Of a DNA stretch of 64,000 nucleotides, positions 9,701 through 17,282 are shown piece after piece. Origin of the DNA: Pseudoalteromonas sp. SMS1 (lineage in GTDB: Bacteria > Pseudomonadota > Gammaproteobacteria > Enterobacterales > Alteromonadaceae). How positions within the stretch are numbered: position 1 is the stretch's first letter; each line of letters starts with the position of its first letter. Below the pieces are notes generated by a model that saw only the letters and a list, made by a program, of their open reading frames with translations, had not been told where the DNA came from and did not search any database. The stretch lies in NCBI RefSeq assembly GCF_021530565.1, contig NZ_JAKGBI010000005.1, forward strand, positions 186,001 through 250,000, written 5' to 3'. The position numbers and the translations under genes are program-made.

Positions 9701-10922
9701 CCGTTAATACATACTGATTATTGCCCAACTCAAAGTCTAATTGTGTTTGGTCCGCAACTTTAATGTCACCTTTGATTGTATCAATTGAGAACACACCCGC
9801 GTCATTTCCGGACACGATTTCATAGCTATAATGTTCTAATGGTATATCCCAACGACCAGCCTCAAAGATTTGATAATGCAGTTCAAACTCACCAAAGCGA
9901 TTTGGTACCACACTTTCATTATCGCCATGCAAATACCCCAGCAGCATCATAGGCGCAACGAAATTGAATCGTACCGCCGCATCAACGATGTCTTTGTCGA
10001 TCCCGACCGCTTGAACAAATACAACTGGGTTGTTATAAGATTTAGAAAAAGTGATAGAAAATGGCGCATCACTGCCTGAATCAGAGACTTTAATGACGCC
10101 CGTTTCACCCACAACTGCAAAACTCTCAGTAAATAATAAGCCTGAGCCTTGCAGTGCAAACACATTGATGTTTTCAGCCATATGGGCGTCATCATCAATG
10201 TTATCAACGTGCACTTTTACACGCTTTGCTGAGATTTCATCAATCGCCACACCACTTTGAGATGTGCCATTGTAGGACGCTAAGGAGGCTAAAATCGTTG
10301 GGGTTTCTGTGATCGGCGCACTAAATGCGTGACCATGCACTTGATGCGTCACCACTGTGCCCGTGCTCGAAACTTCAAATGGTTTGTTGTTCCAAAGTGC
10401 AGAGATGGGCTCAGCAAATGCTATCCAACCAAGCGTTTCGCCCTCGCCAGTGTTGGTAAAGCTTTGGATAACACTAGTACCTTTTTTATCGAGCTCCGAC
10501 TCAAGTACGGCCTCAAACCCTTGCGCACTGACATTGTCTAAACGATGGCGCATCAACAATCTATTATTGTTTTTGCTCGTTAAGCCAGCATATGAATAGG
10601 TATTGACCTCATACTCTACGGTGTAATCACTATTGGATTGGATCTGACCAAAAACAATCGGTGCTTGGGTGAAGGACGATGAAAATGAAACGGGCTCAAA
10701 CGCTTCACCATTTGTTACCCAGTTTTTGATGTCCGTTTTACCGACTTCTAAACGCACCGTTTTATCTGATACGCCATCAACAAAACTTACTTTGCCAATG
10801 GTGGTGTTCGATTTTGTATTTTCATCAACATGAATTGTTAAAGGTGCAATGACTGCCTGAGCAAAATTAGGAGCGCTCACCCCCAAAGTCAGTAATGCAA
10901 AGCACAGCTTGGTCCGCATCAT
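3753..10922 (-). CDS. giant secreted multidomain protein (FG-GAP, cadherin-like, LamG)
   Basis: 2389 residues from the chosen ATG at 10922, which follows AGGGGG and begins a Sec signal peptide ending FAQA; the frame stays open 23 codons further upstream without an SD. In order: two repeats resembling H-type-lectin-like beta modules (about 60-300); a cadherin-like domain (about 370-430); seven FG-GAP repeats with D.NGDG.DD calcium loops near residues 460, 540, 610, 700, 780, 860 and 925; a short RTX-like GDDTI/GTGDDVI stretch (about 960-1005); a second cadherin-like domain (1120-1225); about 550 residues I cannot assign (1225-1770); an Ig-like region; two LamG/concanavalin-type domains (about 1880-2040 and 2090-2260); and a C-terminal Ig/VCBS-like domain. 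Likely a calcium-dependent surface or secreted adhesin or carbohydrate-binding protein. No sorting tag or secretion partner is visible nearby, so function and final location are inferred. Confidence 0.85.
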   Translation of the reverse strand: MMRTKLCFALLTLGVSAPNFAQAVIAPLTIHVDENTKSNTTIGKVSFVDGVSDKTVRLEVGKTDIKNWVTNGEAFEPVSFSSSFTQAPIVFGQIQSNSDYTVEYEVNTYSYAGLTSKNNNRLLMRHRLDNVSAQGFEAVLESELDKKGTSVIQSFTNTGEGETLGWIAFAEPISALWNNKPFEVSSTGTVVTHQVHGHAFSAPITETPTILASLASYNGTSQSGVAIDEISAKRVKVHVDNIDDDAHMAENINVFALQGSGLLFTESFAVVGETGVIKVSDSGSDAPFSITFSKSYNNPVVFVQAVGIDKDIVDAAVRFNFVAPMMLLGYLHGDNESVVPNRFGEFELHYQIFEAGRWDIPLEHYSYEIVSGNDAGVFSIDTIKGDIKVADQTQLDFELGNNQYVLTVRVKDGAGNTYDSTVTINVNDINDSLNNNAQSIDGLEAADWTGWAVAPAGDVNGDGFDDIIVGSPQADVRRNDGSLILEDNGAAYVLFSDETGTFPSLTEVREGTQGFGIMGAASGDNAGFAVAGGVDINGDGLSDVVVGAPYAGTNGENSGSTYVVFGKTDTNYVPLSDMNEGGSDDGFAIHGAYTEDYAGGTLVVGDVNGDGLGDIVIGETVTRFLAGTGSFELRDLLEDGTADPNLAYVVYGKKDNNVVQLANVATDYNTQGFAITRPSRRLFSGWHYGAQVLPTGDFNSDGLTDFIVSHGLYVDTSGTSYVTYGRIGGESIKYNSIKSSGNGIKIIPEASGNYGFNFGRASLNTLPSFTTSHVGDVNADGVDDIALLLTDTGCCAAIDHPRAYILFGGVNVADEINLADVAQGNGGFVIHNDASNIAHSDLQVILGSIGGAGDLNGDGFDDIIIGDPFAEDNKGRVYAVYGRAGTDPVYLSEIIETKQGFYSEGNGGEQLGQFIASAGDINGDGIKDIQFGTPSADKNNLSNTGAVYVLNGDGNLVTLWGTVGDDTIAGAATADNIATGTGDDVIRTNGGSDAVYAGPGEDTVYISDNTFTRIDGGGNTDTLIFEGAGINLNLAAQASRVRNVEVFDIRGSGANSITLNKSVSSNSNLRILGDDDDYIGAANNQWVDSGTTQVIDNITYKVFTAGAATMLVQDGVSIAVNNAPTIEAQSFTVSEASASGTEIGTILADPNDVGDFVTFQILSGNTDGDLVLDAQSGVLSISPDISRLDYENTATYTLEVIVYDQYNTTDVANINVDVLDMEAMTISFTGDASGEGSYWGNNTVLELLGMSSPDWASTETKMTWTLPDEDTGAATWPAFRVQSGGKIHYVGGLDVFGGWVEADIPLSMDLKYPDEIQVGQPVNLTTQFKVDPHSNFMASSPGVQISAELIVEDFFMSFESEVFPNLNDTTKIDYGSYEKSVGSESSGVYGDNCANALNRADCYKLDAGVEVYDLTRELTDDEIATLIAEHHYELSLATTIAHARQVSSNLTFDTSMVNGDYLVDVVYAHLGATDGFEIISTDHSDPLASITSFVRAETTDEEIALYIKNLTRDTLAADVANSARKAIEKAVNLEVDKLRFLAGHDLIDWVSEEVYWGSNWTKWHAKAGMEAVEGTSEQCIDDFYAPVGEDLYRSYKFSTLDTFVSITLDLFQDFELNVEPSAILVLEDGTEIYFDPEDDIVFTPELAHDVNNDGMIDATLTVDVQSKFVNNSKMKASYKMPFKFLEFSYNVQEAVCTDAQAYFMGKQGIQYEKGSYGPLMDSEWVFEFSDTDFGGETEVTLAQNSYTTHLSFDLCNTNGVCGEPVLSYKNNAPVASDVTVTGDFIGKSGVSATYVYSDPDGDIEEATRFQWYRSATGNDTDAQAIDGEVYQSYTLALDDIDNYVAFCVTPYDGTDFGNPVCSEWAYVESPFHKDLSIMNGFGQSIVFDGTDQSMVQTMDAGFDPNSSYTIEAWVKVNALNPDDNSNLITFTQGESTSKAAIRVLTDGRLRIKATNTTFKSTETITVGQWQHYAISYDQPTQQLSVYLDGKLIISEVDAADSSNVYFVWGSGNDGVSKKLNGQLDEIRIWNQALSQQTIAAHRALSASLTDSRLVSYYSFDTVVNDQVADLVGQSTMTLVNSPDIEKHDTYLTLDGNGDYIEIADASDGSIDFAGDNFTASAWIYLEPGSNGTNRNIFAKKISANAGYKGWSLSINSSNNLQYHHDAVNDGKKTFTAGTFKTGRWYHVAVVANWEGGKIRLYVNGSEVGGNGSGLGNKRNLSNHKPLRIGAYSHTNTTSNTFKGHIDDVAIWTRALSEDELNVCKDDMVLGCEQDLLIYYDFEQEAHKNKAIDRYNGSIVGAAEVEHGFDVTFTTTEYTSFVGKLPGGTGVTFGLADAPVYGEVVINEYSGEFTYTPNGSANGASDSFSYVVYDNNEGYSLKQIVTIEFE

Positions 10923-11254
10923 AATCTTAATACCCCCTATTAATTGACTGATACAGTTCAATTTAGGGTTTATGACATGCAAATGTGCCAAAAATATGGA
11001 GCGAATTAAAACATGTTTGAAACATCATTATTCTAGATATCACAACACTCCAATACACTGAAGAACTCAGTGCGTATTGTCCTAATAATGATGTAGTGCA
11101 CCTAAGCATATAGGCGTTTGACAATAGTAACGCGGTAAGCACACCAGCAACGATGAACACCTGGTGTCGAATGGTTTAACACGTGTCATTTCAAAAGCGA
11201 TTTAGAGCACGGTTGTGCGCCACAGCTCAAAATTCAGTAAGGTAAGAATTAGAA
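10923..11254. other. gene-free region upstream of the giant secreted-protein gene
   Basis: About 330 bases between the giant gene and the RNase P RNA terminator. It carries the SD (GGGGG, ending about 10 bases before the ATG) and must hold the promoter of the giant gene, but I cannot pick -35/-10 boxes with confidence. Open frames here are short and featureless. Confidence 0.45.
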
Positions 11255-11278
11255 AGCCGCTTGAAAGTTCAAGCGGCT
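11255..11278 (-). terminator. terminator of RNase P RNA
   Basis: A perfect 11-bp stem (AGCCGCTTGAA / TTCAAGCGGCT) with a 2-base nominal loop lies about 10 bases past the predicted mature 3' end of rnpB. It is followed on the minus strand by TTCTAATT. Confidence 0.8.
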
Positions 11279-11288
11279 ACTAAAATGT

Positions 11289-11647
<359 letters not shown>

Positions 11648-11652
11648 CGCGC

Positions 11653-11658
11653 ATTATA
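11653..11658 (-). promoter_or_regulatory. -10 box of the rnpB promoter
   Basis: A perfect TATAAT on the minus strand, 6-7 bases before the predicted 5' end of RNase P RNA. No good -35 hexamer stands out at 16-18 bp. Confidence 0.7.
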
Positions 11659-11692
11659 CCTGTTTCTAGCCTAAAGCACAGCGGATTTTTTG

Positions 11693-12553
11693 CTATTCTT
11701 CTCTTTGTGCGATTATTGCTTTATATAAAGCATTCTTCTTTAGGCCAAAGTACTCTGCAGCCACACCACATGCCTTTTTCAGCGGCATGTCTGCTTCCAA
11801 TATCGTGATGAGTTTCTGCGCTTCAGGCGTGATAGCAGCGGTTTCTTTCCCTTTACCTGGCAGCATCAAAACCAACTCTCCGCGTTGACGCTCCGGCTCA
11901 TCTAACAAGAAAGTGATTAACTCACTTACTGAGCCGCTGAAGAAAGTCTCATACGTTTTTGTCAGCTCCTTGGCAAAAACAACCGGTTGCTGTGCACCCA
12001 AAGCATCGGATAAGTCATTCAAGCTGGCCATGATTCGATGTGTACTCTCGTAGATAATACTGGTTATCCCCGACTCATGTGCAGAGACAAAAAATTGCTG
12101 CCGTGCTTGGCTTTTTGCTGGCGTAAAACCTAAAAACTGAAATTTATCTGTCGGCAGCCCTGAGCAGCTAACAGCCGCGATGGCGGCACATGCGCCAGGT
12201 ATAGGCGTCACATGGGCCCCCAACTCACGACATAAGTTCACCACAGCATACCCAGGGTCGCTGATCAGGGGCGTGCCAGCATCCGATACCAATGCGATGT
12301 CCTTCCCTTCGTTTAACCACTCTACGATCTGTTGTGCTTTTTGTTTTTCATTATGATCATGCAGCGCAAAGGTTTTTGCTTTAATATTAAAGTGACTGAG
12401 TAACTTACCCGTATGGCGTGTGTCTTCGGCAGCAATTAAGTCAACGTCTGCCAACGTTTTCAGCGCCCGTTCACTGATGTCTTCTAGATTACCAATGGGC
12501 GTCGCCACGATATAAAGGGTGCCAATTTTGTTTGAGGTTTCGGCTTTTGTCAT
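11693..12553 (-). CDS. rsmI: 16S rRNA 2'-O-methyltransferase RsmI
   Basis: 286 residues, the same length as E. coli RsmI, which methylates the ribose of C1402 in 16S rRNA using SAM. The tetrapyrrole-methylase fold motifs are visible: IVATPIGNLEDIS at the N-terminus, AEDTRHTGKLL, and the SDAGTPLISDPG loop. The ATG at 12553 is chosen because GGAGAG sits just upstream and the next in-frame start (TTG at 12565) overlaps that SD. It is divergent from lpoA across about 60 bp, the same arrangement as E. coli yraL/yraM. Confidence 0.95.
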   Translation of the reverse strand: MTKAETSNKIGTLYIVATPIGNLEDISERALKTLADVDLIAAEDTRHTGKLLSHFNIKAKTFALHDHNEKQKAQQIVEWLNEGKDIALVSDAGTPLISDPGYAVVNLCRELGAHVTPIPGACAAIAAVSCSGLPTDKFQFLGFTPAKSQARQQFFVSAHESGITSIIYESTHRIMASLNDLSDALGAQQPVVFAKELTKTYETFFSGSVSELITFLLDEPERQRGELVLMLPGKGKETAAITPEAQKLITILEADMPLKKACGVAAEYFGLKKNALYKAIIAQREE

Positions 12554-12615
12554 TGAGCTCTCCAAGATCAGTCAGTAAGATATTCACATACAAAGCGATA
12601 AGTGAAGGTATACGC

Positions 12616-14490
12616 GTGCAACTGAAAAAAATAAGTCTAATTATGGCCATATTGTCGGGGTTATCTGCCTGTGGCACAACCCCTAATAGCACACAACAAT
12701 CGGTAAGCACGCAAACCGAGGCGAATACACCACCCGTTGTACAACAACTGGACGCTCAGGGACTTTTTGCAAAGGCCCTAAGTAAACAGGGTGCATCACG
12801 CATTCAGCTCCTTTATAACGCCCGAGAAGCGGCAATTAAGGAACAAAATTGGCAAGTGCTTGAACAAGCGTGTGTCGAGCTTGAATCAAAAGCGAGCGTG
12901 GATCATGTTCAAAACAAACTGTATGTCGCCTTAGCCCGCAAAGAATTAAGGAAATATGAAAGCGCCCATGAAATTCTCAGAAGTGTCAATGAAAGATTGA
13001 GACTGCCCGAACACAAGGCATGGCATCAATATCTAAAAGGCAGTATTTTTGCTTCGCAAAAACTGCCCAAAAAAGCACTGGTACATTATTTTCAAAGTGC
13101 CGATATCGCCCAGCAAAACAAGCTTGATATTGCGGGTCTTGACGCTGAAATTTGGGGCGCTTTACAGCAACTTTCCTCTTATGCACTAGAACGATTCGAC
13201 CGCGGCTCTGTCATTCAACAAGGTTGGGTGAAACTGGCCAAATATCACCAAGTCTACCTCGGCTCAACCGTGCAACTGCATCAGGCCATGAACAACTGGC
13301 AACGCCGTTATAAAAACCACCCAGGCAGCTTTATCATTCCTACAGAGGTAAAGTCTGATATTAATTTCGCCCCGTATGATGCGAAAAAATTGGCAATATT
13401 ACTGCCACAGTCTGGCAGTAGTGAGCGTCTGGGAGCTGCGCTGAAGAACGGTTTTCTCGCAGCAATGGATAGAAGTAAAATCTCTGAGATATATTTCATT
13501 GATGAGATGGACAGCCTTGATTTAATCGAAAAAAGCCTACAAACGGTCCAAGCCGACTTTATTATCGGCCCGTTGCTAAAACCCAATGTCGTCAAAGTTA
13601 AAAGCAGCAGTTTTGTGGCTAACTCTCCAGCAATATTCCTCAACGAGATTGACGCCTCTGACGCTGCGCAGGTGCACACAGAACACTTCTACTTTGCGCT
13701 TAACCCGGAGCATGAAGTGGAGCAAGCCATGGTACACTTTTTAGCAAAAGGCTATCAGAAACCCATGCTATTGGCACCGGATACGCCCGCAGGGAAACGC
13801 TTGATTGCTCATTTCGATAAACAGTGGCAAACATTTAGCGAAACCGACCCAGAAGTTGGATTTTATTCCAACAGTGAAGATATGGTCGAGGTGATCAGGC
13901 AGCTATTAGAAGTGGACAGTTCGAAAACGCGGATAAAAGAGATACGCAGCCTGTTCCGCAGTGAAGTAGAAAGTGAGACTCGCTCAAGAAGAGATTTGGA
14001 TGCAATATATATATTGGGCGATGCAATCGAAACACGGCTGCTTAAGCCTTACTTGGACGTCAATGTGAGTACATTCTCTGAGCGTATTCCACTTTATGCA
14101 AGTTCACGTAGCTACAGTAAGCAAATTGACAAAACCGACAAAGGCGATCTTGAGGGCTTATACTTTACAGAGCTGCCTTGGATGTTGCCTGATGCAGTGA
14201 ATGAACGAAATTTACGTGAAACTTACGCTAGGCTCTGGCCTGAGCAAGCCGACATAGAGCAACGACTATTTGCGATGGCCTACGATGCACTTAATCTGAT
14301 CCCTGAACTCAAACAGCTCAATCGGATACCTGGTAAAGAGTTTGAAGGACTAACCGGTGCGCTGAGTATTAAAGAAGCAAATCAAATTCACAGAAAGCTT
14401 ATTTGGGCACAATATCATAAAAATAAAATCAGACTTGTGAGCTTAGACGAACGCCCACCTATGCCGCTATTTATGCAACACACGGAGTGA
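12616..14490 (+). CDS. lpoA: penicillin-binding protein activator LpoA
   Basis: A 624-residue outer-membrane lipoprotein that activates PBP1A during peptidoglycan synthesis. The start is a GTG at 12616 preceded by GAAGG; this places a clean lipoprotein signal at the N-terminus with lipobox LSAC. The N-terminal part (about 40-250) is TPR-like and helical. The C-terminal part resembles a periplasmic-binding fold, with KLAILLPQSG near the start and later DAIYILGDA. First gene of lpoA-yraN-diaA-dolP, an order conserved in gammaproteobacteria. Confidence 0.94.
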   Translation: MQLKKISLIMAILSGLSACGTTPNSTQQSVSTQTEANTPPVVQQLDAQGLFAKALSKQGASRIQLLYNAREAAIKEQNWQVLEQACVELESKASVDHVQNKLYVALARKELRKYESAHEILRSVNERLRLPEHKAWHQYLKGSIFASQKLPKKALVHYFQSADIAQQNKLDIAGLDAEIWGALQQLSSYALERFDRGSVIQQGWVKLAKYHQVYLGSTVQLHQAMNNWQRRYKNHPGSFIIPTEVKSDINFAPYDAKKLAILLPQSGSSERLGAALKNGFLAAMDRSKISEIYFIDEMDSLDLIEKSLQTVQADFIIGPLLKPNVVKVKSSSFVANSPAIFLNEIDASDAAQVHTEHFYFALNPEHEVEQAMVHFLAKGYQKPMLLAPDTPAGKRLIAHFDKQWQTFSETDPEVGFYSNSEDMVEVIRQLLEVDSSKTRIKEIRSLFRSEVESETRSRRDLDAIYILGDAIETRLLKPYLDVNVSTFSERIPLYASSRSYSKQIDKTDKGDLEGLYFTELPWMLPDAVNERNLRETYARLWPEQADIEQRLFAMAYDALNLIPELKQLNRIPGKEFEGLTGALSIKEANQIHRKLIWAQYHKNKIRLVSLDERPPMPLFMQHTE

Positions 14491-14537
14491 GCGTTCACAA
14501 CTATCGCAAGATATAAATGCCGTAAAAGGATACATCG

Positions 14538-14903
14538 ATGTTAAAAGGACTTTTTAGCAATACACGAGAGAAAGGGCAGCATTTTGAAATAATTGCGGAA
14601 CAATATTTGGTAAAACAGGGTCTTAAGCCAATAACACGTAATTATTTGTGTCGATTTGGTGAGATAGACCTGATCATGATGGATGCCGACACTTGGGTAT
14701 TTGTAGAAGTAAAATACCGCAAAGGCGCAGCTTATGGCGGCGCAGTTAATGCACTATCGAATAAAAAGCAACAATGCCTGAGACGCAGTATTTATCAATA
14801 CACGCAAGATTTTGCCTTGCATAATCGTGCTCTACGCGTAGACTTTGTTGCAATACAGGGGCATAGCCCCCACGCGATACAATGGATAAAGAACGTTTTT
14901 TAA
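14538..14903 (+). CDS. yraN: YraN family (UPF0102) nuclease-fold protein
   Basis: 121 residues, typical for the family. The endonuclease-like core is visible: E..A..YL...G, then FGEIDLI, and VFVEVKYRKG (the D-x-n-E-x-K pattern of the restriction-endonuclease fold). In vivo function of the family is unsettled. It lies 47 bp after lpoA and ends one base before diaA, so it is co-transcribed. Confidence 0.92.
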   Translation: MLKGLFSNTREKGQHFEIIAEQYLVKQGLKPITRNYLCRFGEIDLIMMDADTWVFVEVKYRKGAAYGGAVNALSNKKQQCLRRSIYQYTQDFALHNRALRVDFVAIQGHSPHAIQWIKNVF

Positions 14904-14904
14904 T

Positions 14905-15489
14905 ATGCAAGAATCTATCAAAGCCATCTTTACCGAGAGCATACAAGCACAAATCGCTGCTGGAGAAGCCGTTGCTGAGCAACTGGAAACCGCCGCCTAT
15001 GTGATATCACAAACACTTATTAATGGTAATAAATTAATATGCTGTGGCGTGCCCAGTAGTCACATGCTCGCTGAGCATTTTGCAAGTTTACTCATCAATT
15101 TCTATGAAACAGAGCGACCATGCTTGCCAGCGATGACGCTCAGCCAATCTAACATTAATTTAAGTGGTCAGGCGCCTAGCACGCATCATGAGCTATTCGC
15201 CAGACAAATTAGGGCGGTCGCACAAGAAGGTGACTTACTGTTTGCTATAGCGGTCAATGGTAACGAAAAAGAGGTCATTAGCGCCGTTGAATCAGCACTG
15301 ACAAAAGACCTGAAAGTCATCGCTTTAACAGGTAATGATGGCGGTGAGTTAACGGGTCTGCTAGGCCCTAATGATGTCGAGATCCGCATGCCCAGTAAAC
15401 GTGCAAGTCGTATTCTTGAATCACACCTATTTACTGTACACTGCCTTAGTCAGCTTATTGATAATATTCTTTTCCCTCAGGATGATTAG
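14905..15489 (+). CDS. diaA: DnaA initiator-associating protein DiaA (SIS domain)
   Basis: 194 residues. A SIS-fold protein that in E. coli forms tetramers, binds DnaA and promotes timely initiation at oriC. Features include the CCGVPSSHMLAEHFAS segment, FAIAVNGNE and VIALTGNDGGEL typical of sugar-isomerase-like folds. The overlap with its neighbours (1 base after yraN, 1 base before dolP) indicates one operon. Homologous to GmhA, but the yraN-diaA-dolP context favours DiaA. Confidence 0.93.
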   Translation: MQESIKAIFTESIQAQIAAGEAVAEQLETAAYVISQTLINGNKLICCGVPSSHMLAEHFASLLINFYETERPCLPAMTLSQSNINLSGQAPSTHHELFARQIRAVAQEGDLLFAIAVNGNEKEVISAVESALTKDLKVIALTGNDGGELTGLLGPNDVEIRMPSKRASRILESHLFTVHCLSQLIDNILFPQDD

Positions 15490-15490
15490 T

Positions 15491-16057
15491 ATGTATTTTA
15501 GAGCCATCTTGTTACTTTCTGTTATTGTTTTCATTCAGGGCTGCGCCGTTGCAGTCGTCGCTGGCACCGCTGGAGCCGTCTCCGCAGCGAACGATAGACG
15601 CTCTATCGGCTCTCAAATAGACGACAATAGCATTGAAATAAAAGCCACACTTGCACTGAAACAAATTCCACGCCTAGCAAAATATGCAAACATCAATGTT
15701 GTCAGTGTTAATGGCATCGTGTTGCTCACTGGACAAGTTGCCAATGCCGACATGCGCGAAGAAGCAACGAGGGCGGTGAATAAGGTATTTGGCGTAAAAC
15801 GTTTATTGAATCAGGTTAGGATTGGCAGCAACATCGGTCTTTCAACTCAAACTCACGATACTTGGCTGACATCTAAAGTAAAGACACAATTACTCGCTAA
15901 CGATAACGTGAATGGCAGTAATATCAAGGTTATTACTGAGAATGCGGAAGTCTTTCTGATGGGGATGGTTGACAAAGACGAGGCTGACAGAGCCGTTGAT
16001 ATCGCGCGCAATATCCATGGAGTAGAAAAAGTAATCAAAGCGTTTGAATACCTTTAA
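15491..16057 (+). CDS. dolP: outer-membrane lipoprotein DolP (two BON domains)
   Basis: 188 residues. Lipoprotein signal with lipobox IQGC, then two BON domains (about residues 45-110 and 120-185) with VNGIVLLTGQV and ENAEVFLMGMV cores. E. coli DolP (YraP) binds anionic phospholipids, supports outer-membrane integrity and acts at the division site with BAM. The ATG at 15491 is chosen because AGGA lies 8 bases upstream; the ATG at 15482 would sit on the SD. In E. coli this gene is sigma-E controlled; here it directly follows diaA with no clear promoter. Confidence 0.93.
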   Translation: MYFRAILLLSVIVFIQGCAVAVVAGTAGAVSAANDRRSIGSQIDDNSIEIKATLALKQIPRLAKYANINVVSVNGIVLLTGQVANADMREEATRAVNKVFGVKRLLNQVRIGSNIGLSTQTHDTWLTSKVKTQLLANDNVNGSNIKVITENAEVFLMGMVDKDEADRAVDIARNIHGVEKVIKAFEYL

Positions 16058-16080
16058 CACACCAATGGTGATTGAAAAGA

Positions 16081-16104
16081 AAAAACCTGCAATTGCAGGT
16101 TTTT
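16081..16104. terminator. bidirectional terminator between dolP and sspB
   Basis: A perfect AAAAACCTGC / GCAGGTTTTT stem with an AATT loop. Further T on the plus strand and A-rich sequence on the other side make it work for both convergent genes. Confidence 0.9.
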
Positions 16105-16108
16105 TTAA

Positions 16109-16561
16109 TTATTTTATTACGCGTAAGTGCGCGCCCTTTTTAGGCTTATCTTCACTTGAGCTCGTCTCGGGTGACTGAGAAGGTATAGGTTCCTCTTCAC
16201 TCGTTTGATGAGCTTCAGGCTCTTCAATGTCTTGGACATACTCTTCTTCAGCGTTTGCGTCTGAGAAGATTGTGCCTTCGCCATTTTCCCTTGCATAAAT
16301 AGCAAGTACAGCGCCCACAGGCACAAATACCTGCATGGGTTGACCTGAGAAGCGAGCGTTAAAGCTGAGTGCGTCGTTGTCCATCGTGAAGCTATTTGCA
16401 GCACCGGGACTGACATTAAGGACAATTTGTCCATCTTGAACAAACTGCACTGGCACTTGGACTTGCGGATAATTTGCATTCACCACAATATGCGGTGTGC
16501 ATTGATTATCCACAATCCAGTCGTAAAACGCCCTAAGTAAATAAGGTCGATTAGAAGTCAT
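16109..16561 (-). CDS. sspB: ClpXP protease specificity-enhancing factor SspB
   Basis: 150 residues. Adaptor that delivers ssrA-tagged and other substrates to ClpXP. The conserved N-terminal fold begins RPYLLRAFYDWI and includes HIVVNA and an ARFSG loop. An acidic, flexible linker (about 105-140) leads to the C-terminal ClpX-docking tail HLRVIK, matching the family's LRVVK-type XB motif. The start overlaps the sspA stop (TAATG), so it is translationally coupled. Confidence 0.95.
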   Translation of the reverse strand: MTSNRPYLLRAFYDWIVDNQCTPHIVVNANYPQVQVPVQFVQDGQIVLNVSPGAANSFTMDNDALSFNARFSGQPMQVFVPVGAVLAIYARENGEGTIFSDANAEEEYVQDIEEPEAHQTSEEEPIPSQSPETSSSEDKPKKGAHLRVIK

Positions 16562-17184
16562 TAGCTGCGGATCTCGCGCTCAATGTCTGTCAAAGATGCT
16601 TGGAAAGATTCGCGTTCAAATAAACGCAGCATATAATCTTTCAACTCACCTGCGCCACTGCCATTTAGTTCAATACCTAACTGAGGAAGACGCCATAATA
16701 GTGGTGCCATAAAGCAATCAACTAAACTAAACTCTTCACTCATAAAGTATGGCGCTTCACCAAAGATAGGCGCTACAGCAAGCAATGCTTCAGTTAACTC
16801 TTTGCGAGCACTTTCAGCATCGTTTCCAGTCATAATTTTATCTGCAAGGCTGTACCAATCACTTTCAATGCGGTGCATCATCAAGCGACTGCGGCCACGC
16901 ATTACTGGATATACTGGCATTAACGGTGGATGCGGAAAACGCTCATCCAAATATTCCATAATGATATTTGCTTGATACAAACCTAGCTCACGATCGATCA
17001 GGGTTGGTACAGTACCATATGGGTTAATCTCGTGTAACGCTTCTGGCAAGTTATCCTTTTCAGCCAGATGAATATCAACACTTACACCTTTTTCTGCTAA
17101 AACGATACGTACCTGATGGCTATACATACAGTTTGCACCAGAAAAAAGAGTCATAACTGGGCGCTTGTTGGCAGCTACGGCCAT
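16561..17184 (-). CDS. sspA: stringent starvation protein A SspA
   Basis: 207 residues. An RNA-polymerase-associated GST-fold protein involved in stationary-phase and acid responses. N-terminal thioredoxin-like part (MTLFSGANCMYSHQVRI, GTVPTLIDRELGLYQ) and C-terminal helical GST part are complete. The ATG at 17184 has GGAGGT four bases upstream. As usual for SspA, the GST fold does not imply glutathione transferase activity. It sits downstream of petABC with a hairpin in between, so it may have its own promoter. Confidence 0.94.
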   Translation of the reverse strand: MAVAANKRPVMTLFSGANCMYSHQVRIVLAEKGVSVDIHLAEKDNLPEALHEINPYGTVPTLIDRELGLYQANIIMEYLDERFPHPPLMPVYPVMRGRSRLMMHRIESDWYSLADKIMTGNDAESARKELTEALLAVAPIFGEAPYFMSEEFSLVDCFMAPLLWRLPQLGIELNGSGAGELKDYMLRLFERESFQASLTDIEREIRS

Positions 17185-17233
17185 GCCTACCTCCATAAAA
17201 TAATCACAAAGTAATCAAATCACTTTAAACAGC

Positions 17234-17255
17234 AATAGGGGCATGCGCCCCTATT
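17234..17255 (-). terminator. hairpin between petC and sspA, possible terminator
   Basis: Perfect 9-bp stem (AATAGGGGC / GCCCCTATT) with an ATGC loop just after the petC stop codon. The T run after it on the minus strand is poor, so it may only partly terminate or may protect the petABC mRNA end. Confidence 0.6.
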
Positions 17256-17282
17256 ACCTATAATCACCATTGAGTGTTCAAC

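Noticed and set aside
12532..12615. N-terminal extension of LpoA
   Set aside because: The upstream 28 codons overlap rsmI and would bury the lipoprotein signal; the GTG at 12616 has a good SD.
16441..16470. Sigma-54-like TGGCAC...TTGC element
   Set aside because: It lies inside sspB and its GG-GC spacing is one base too long.
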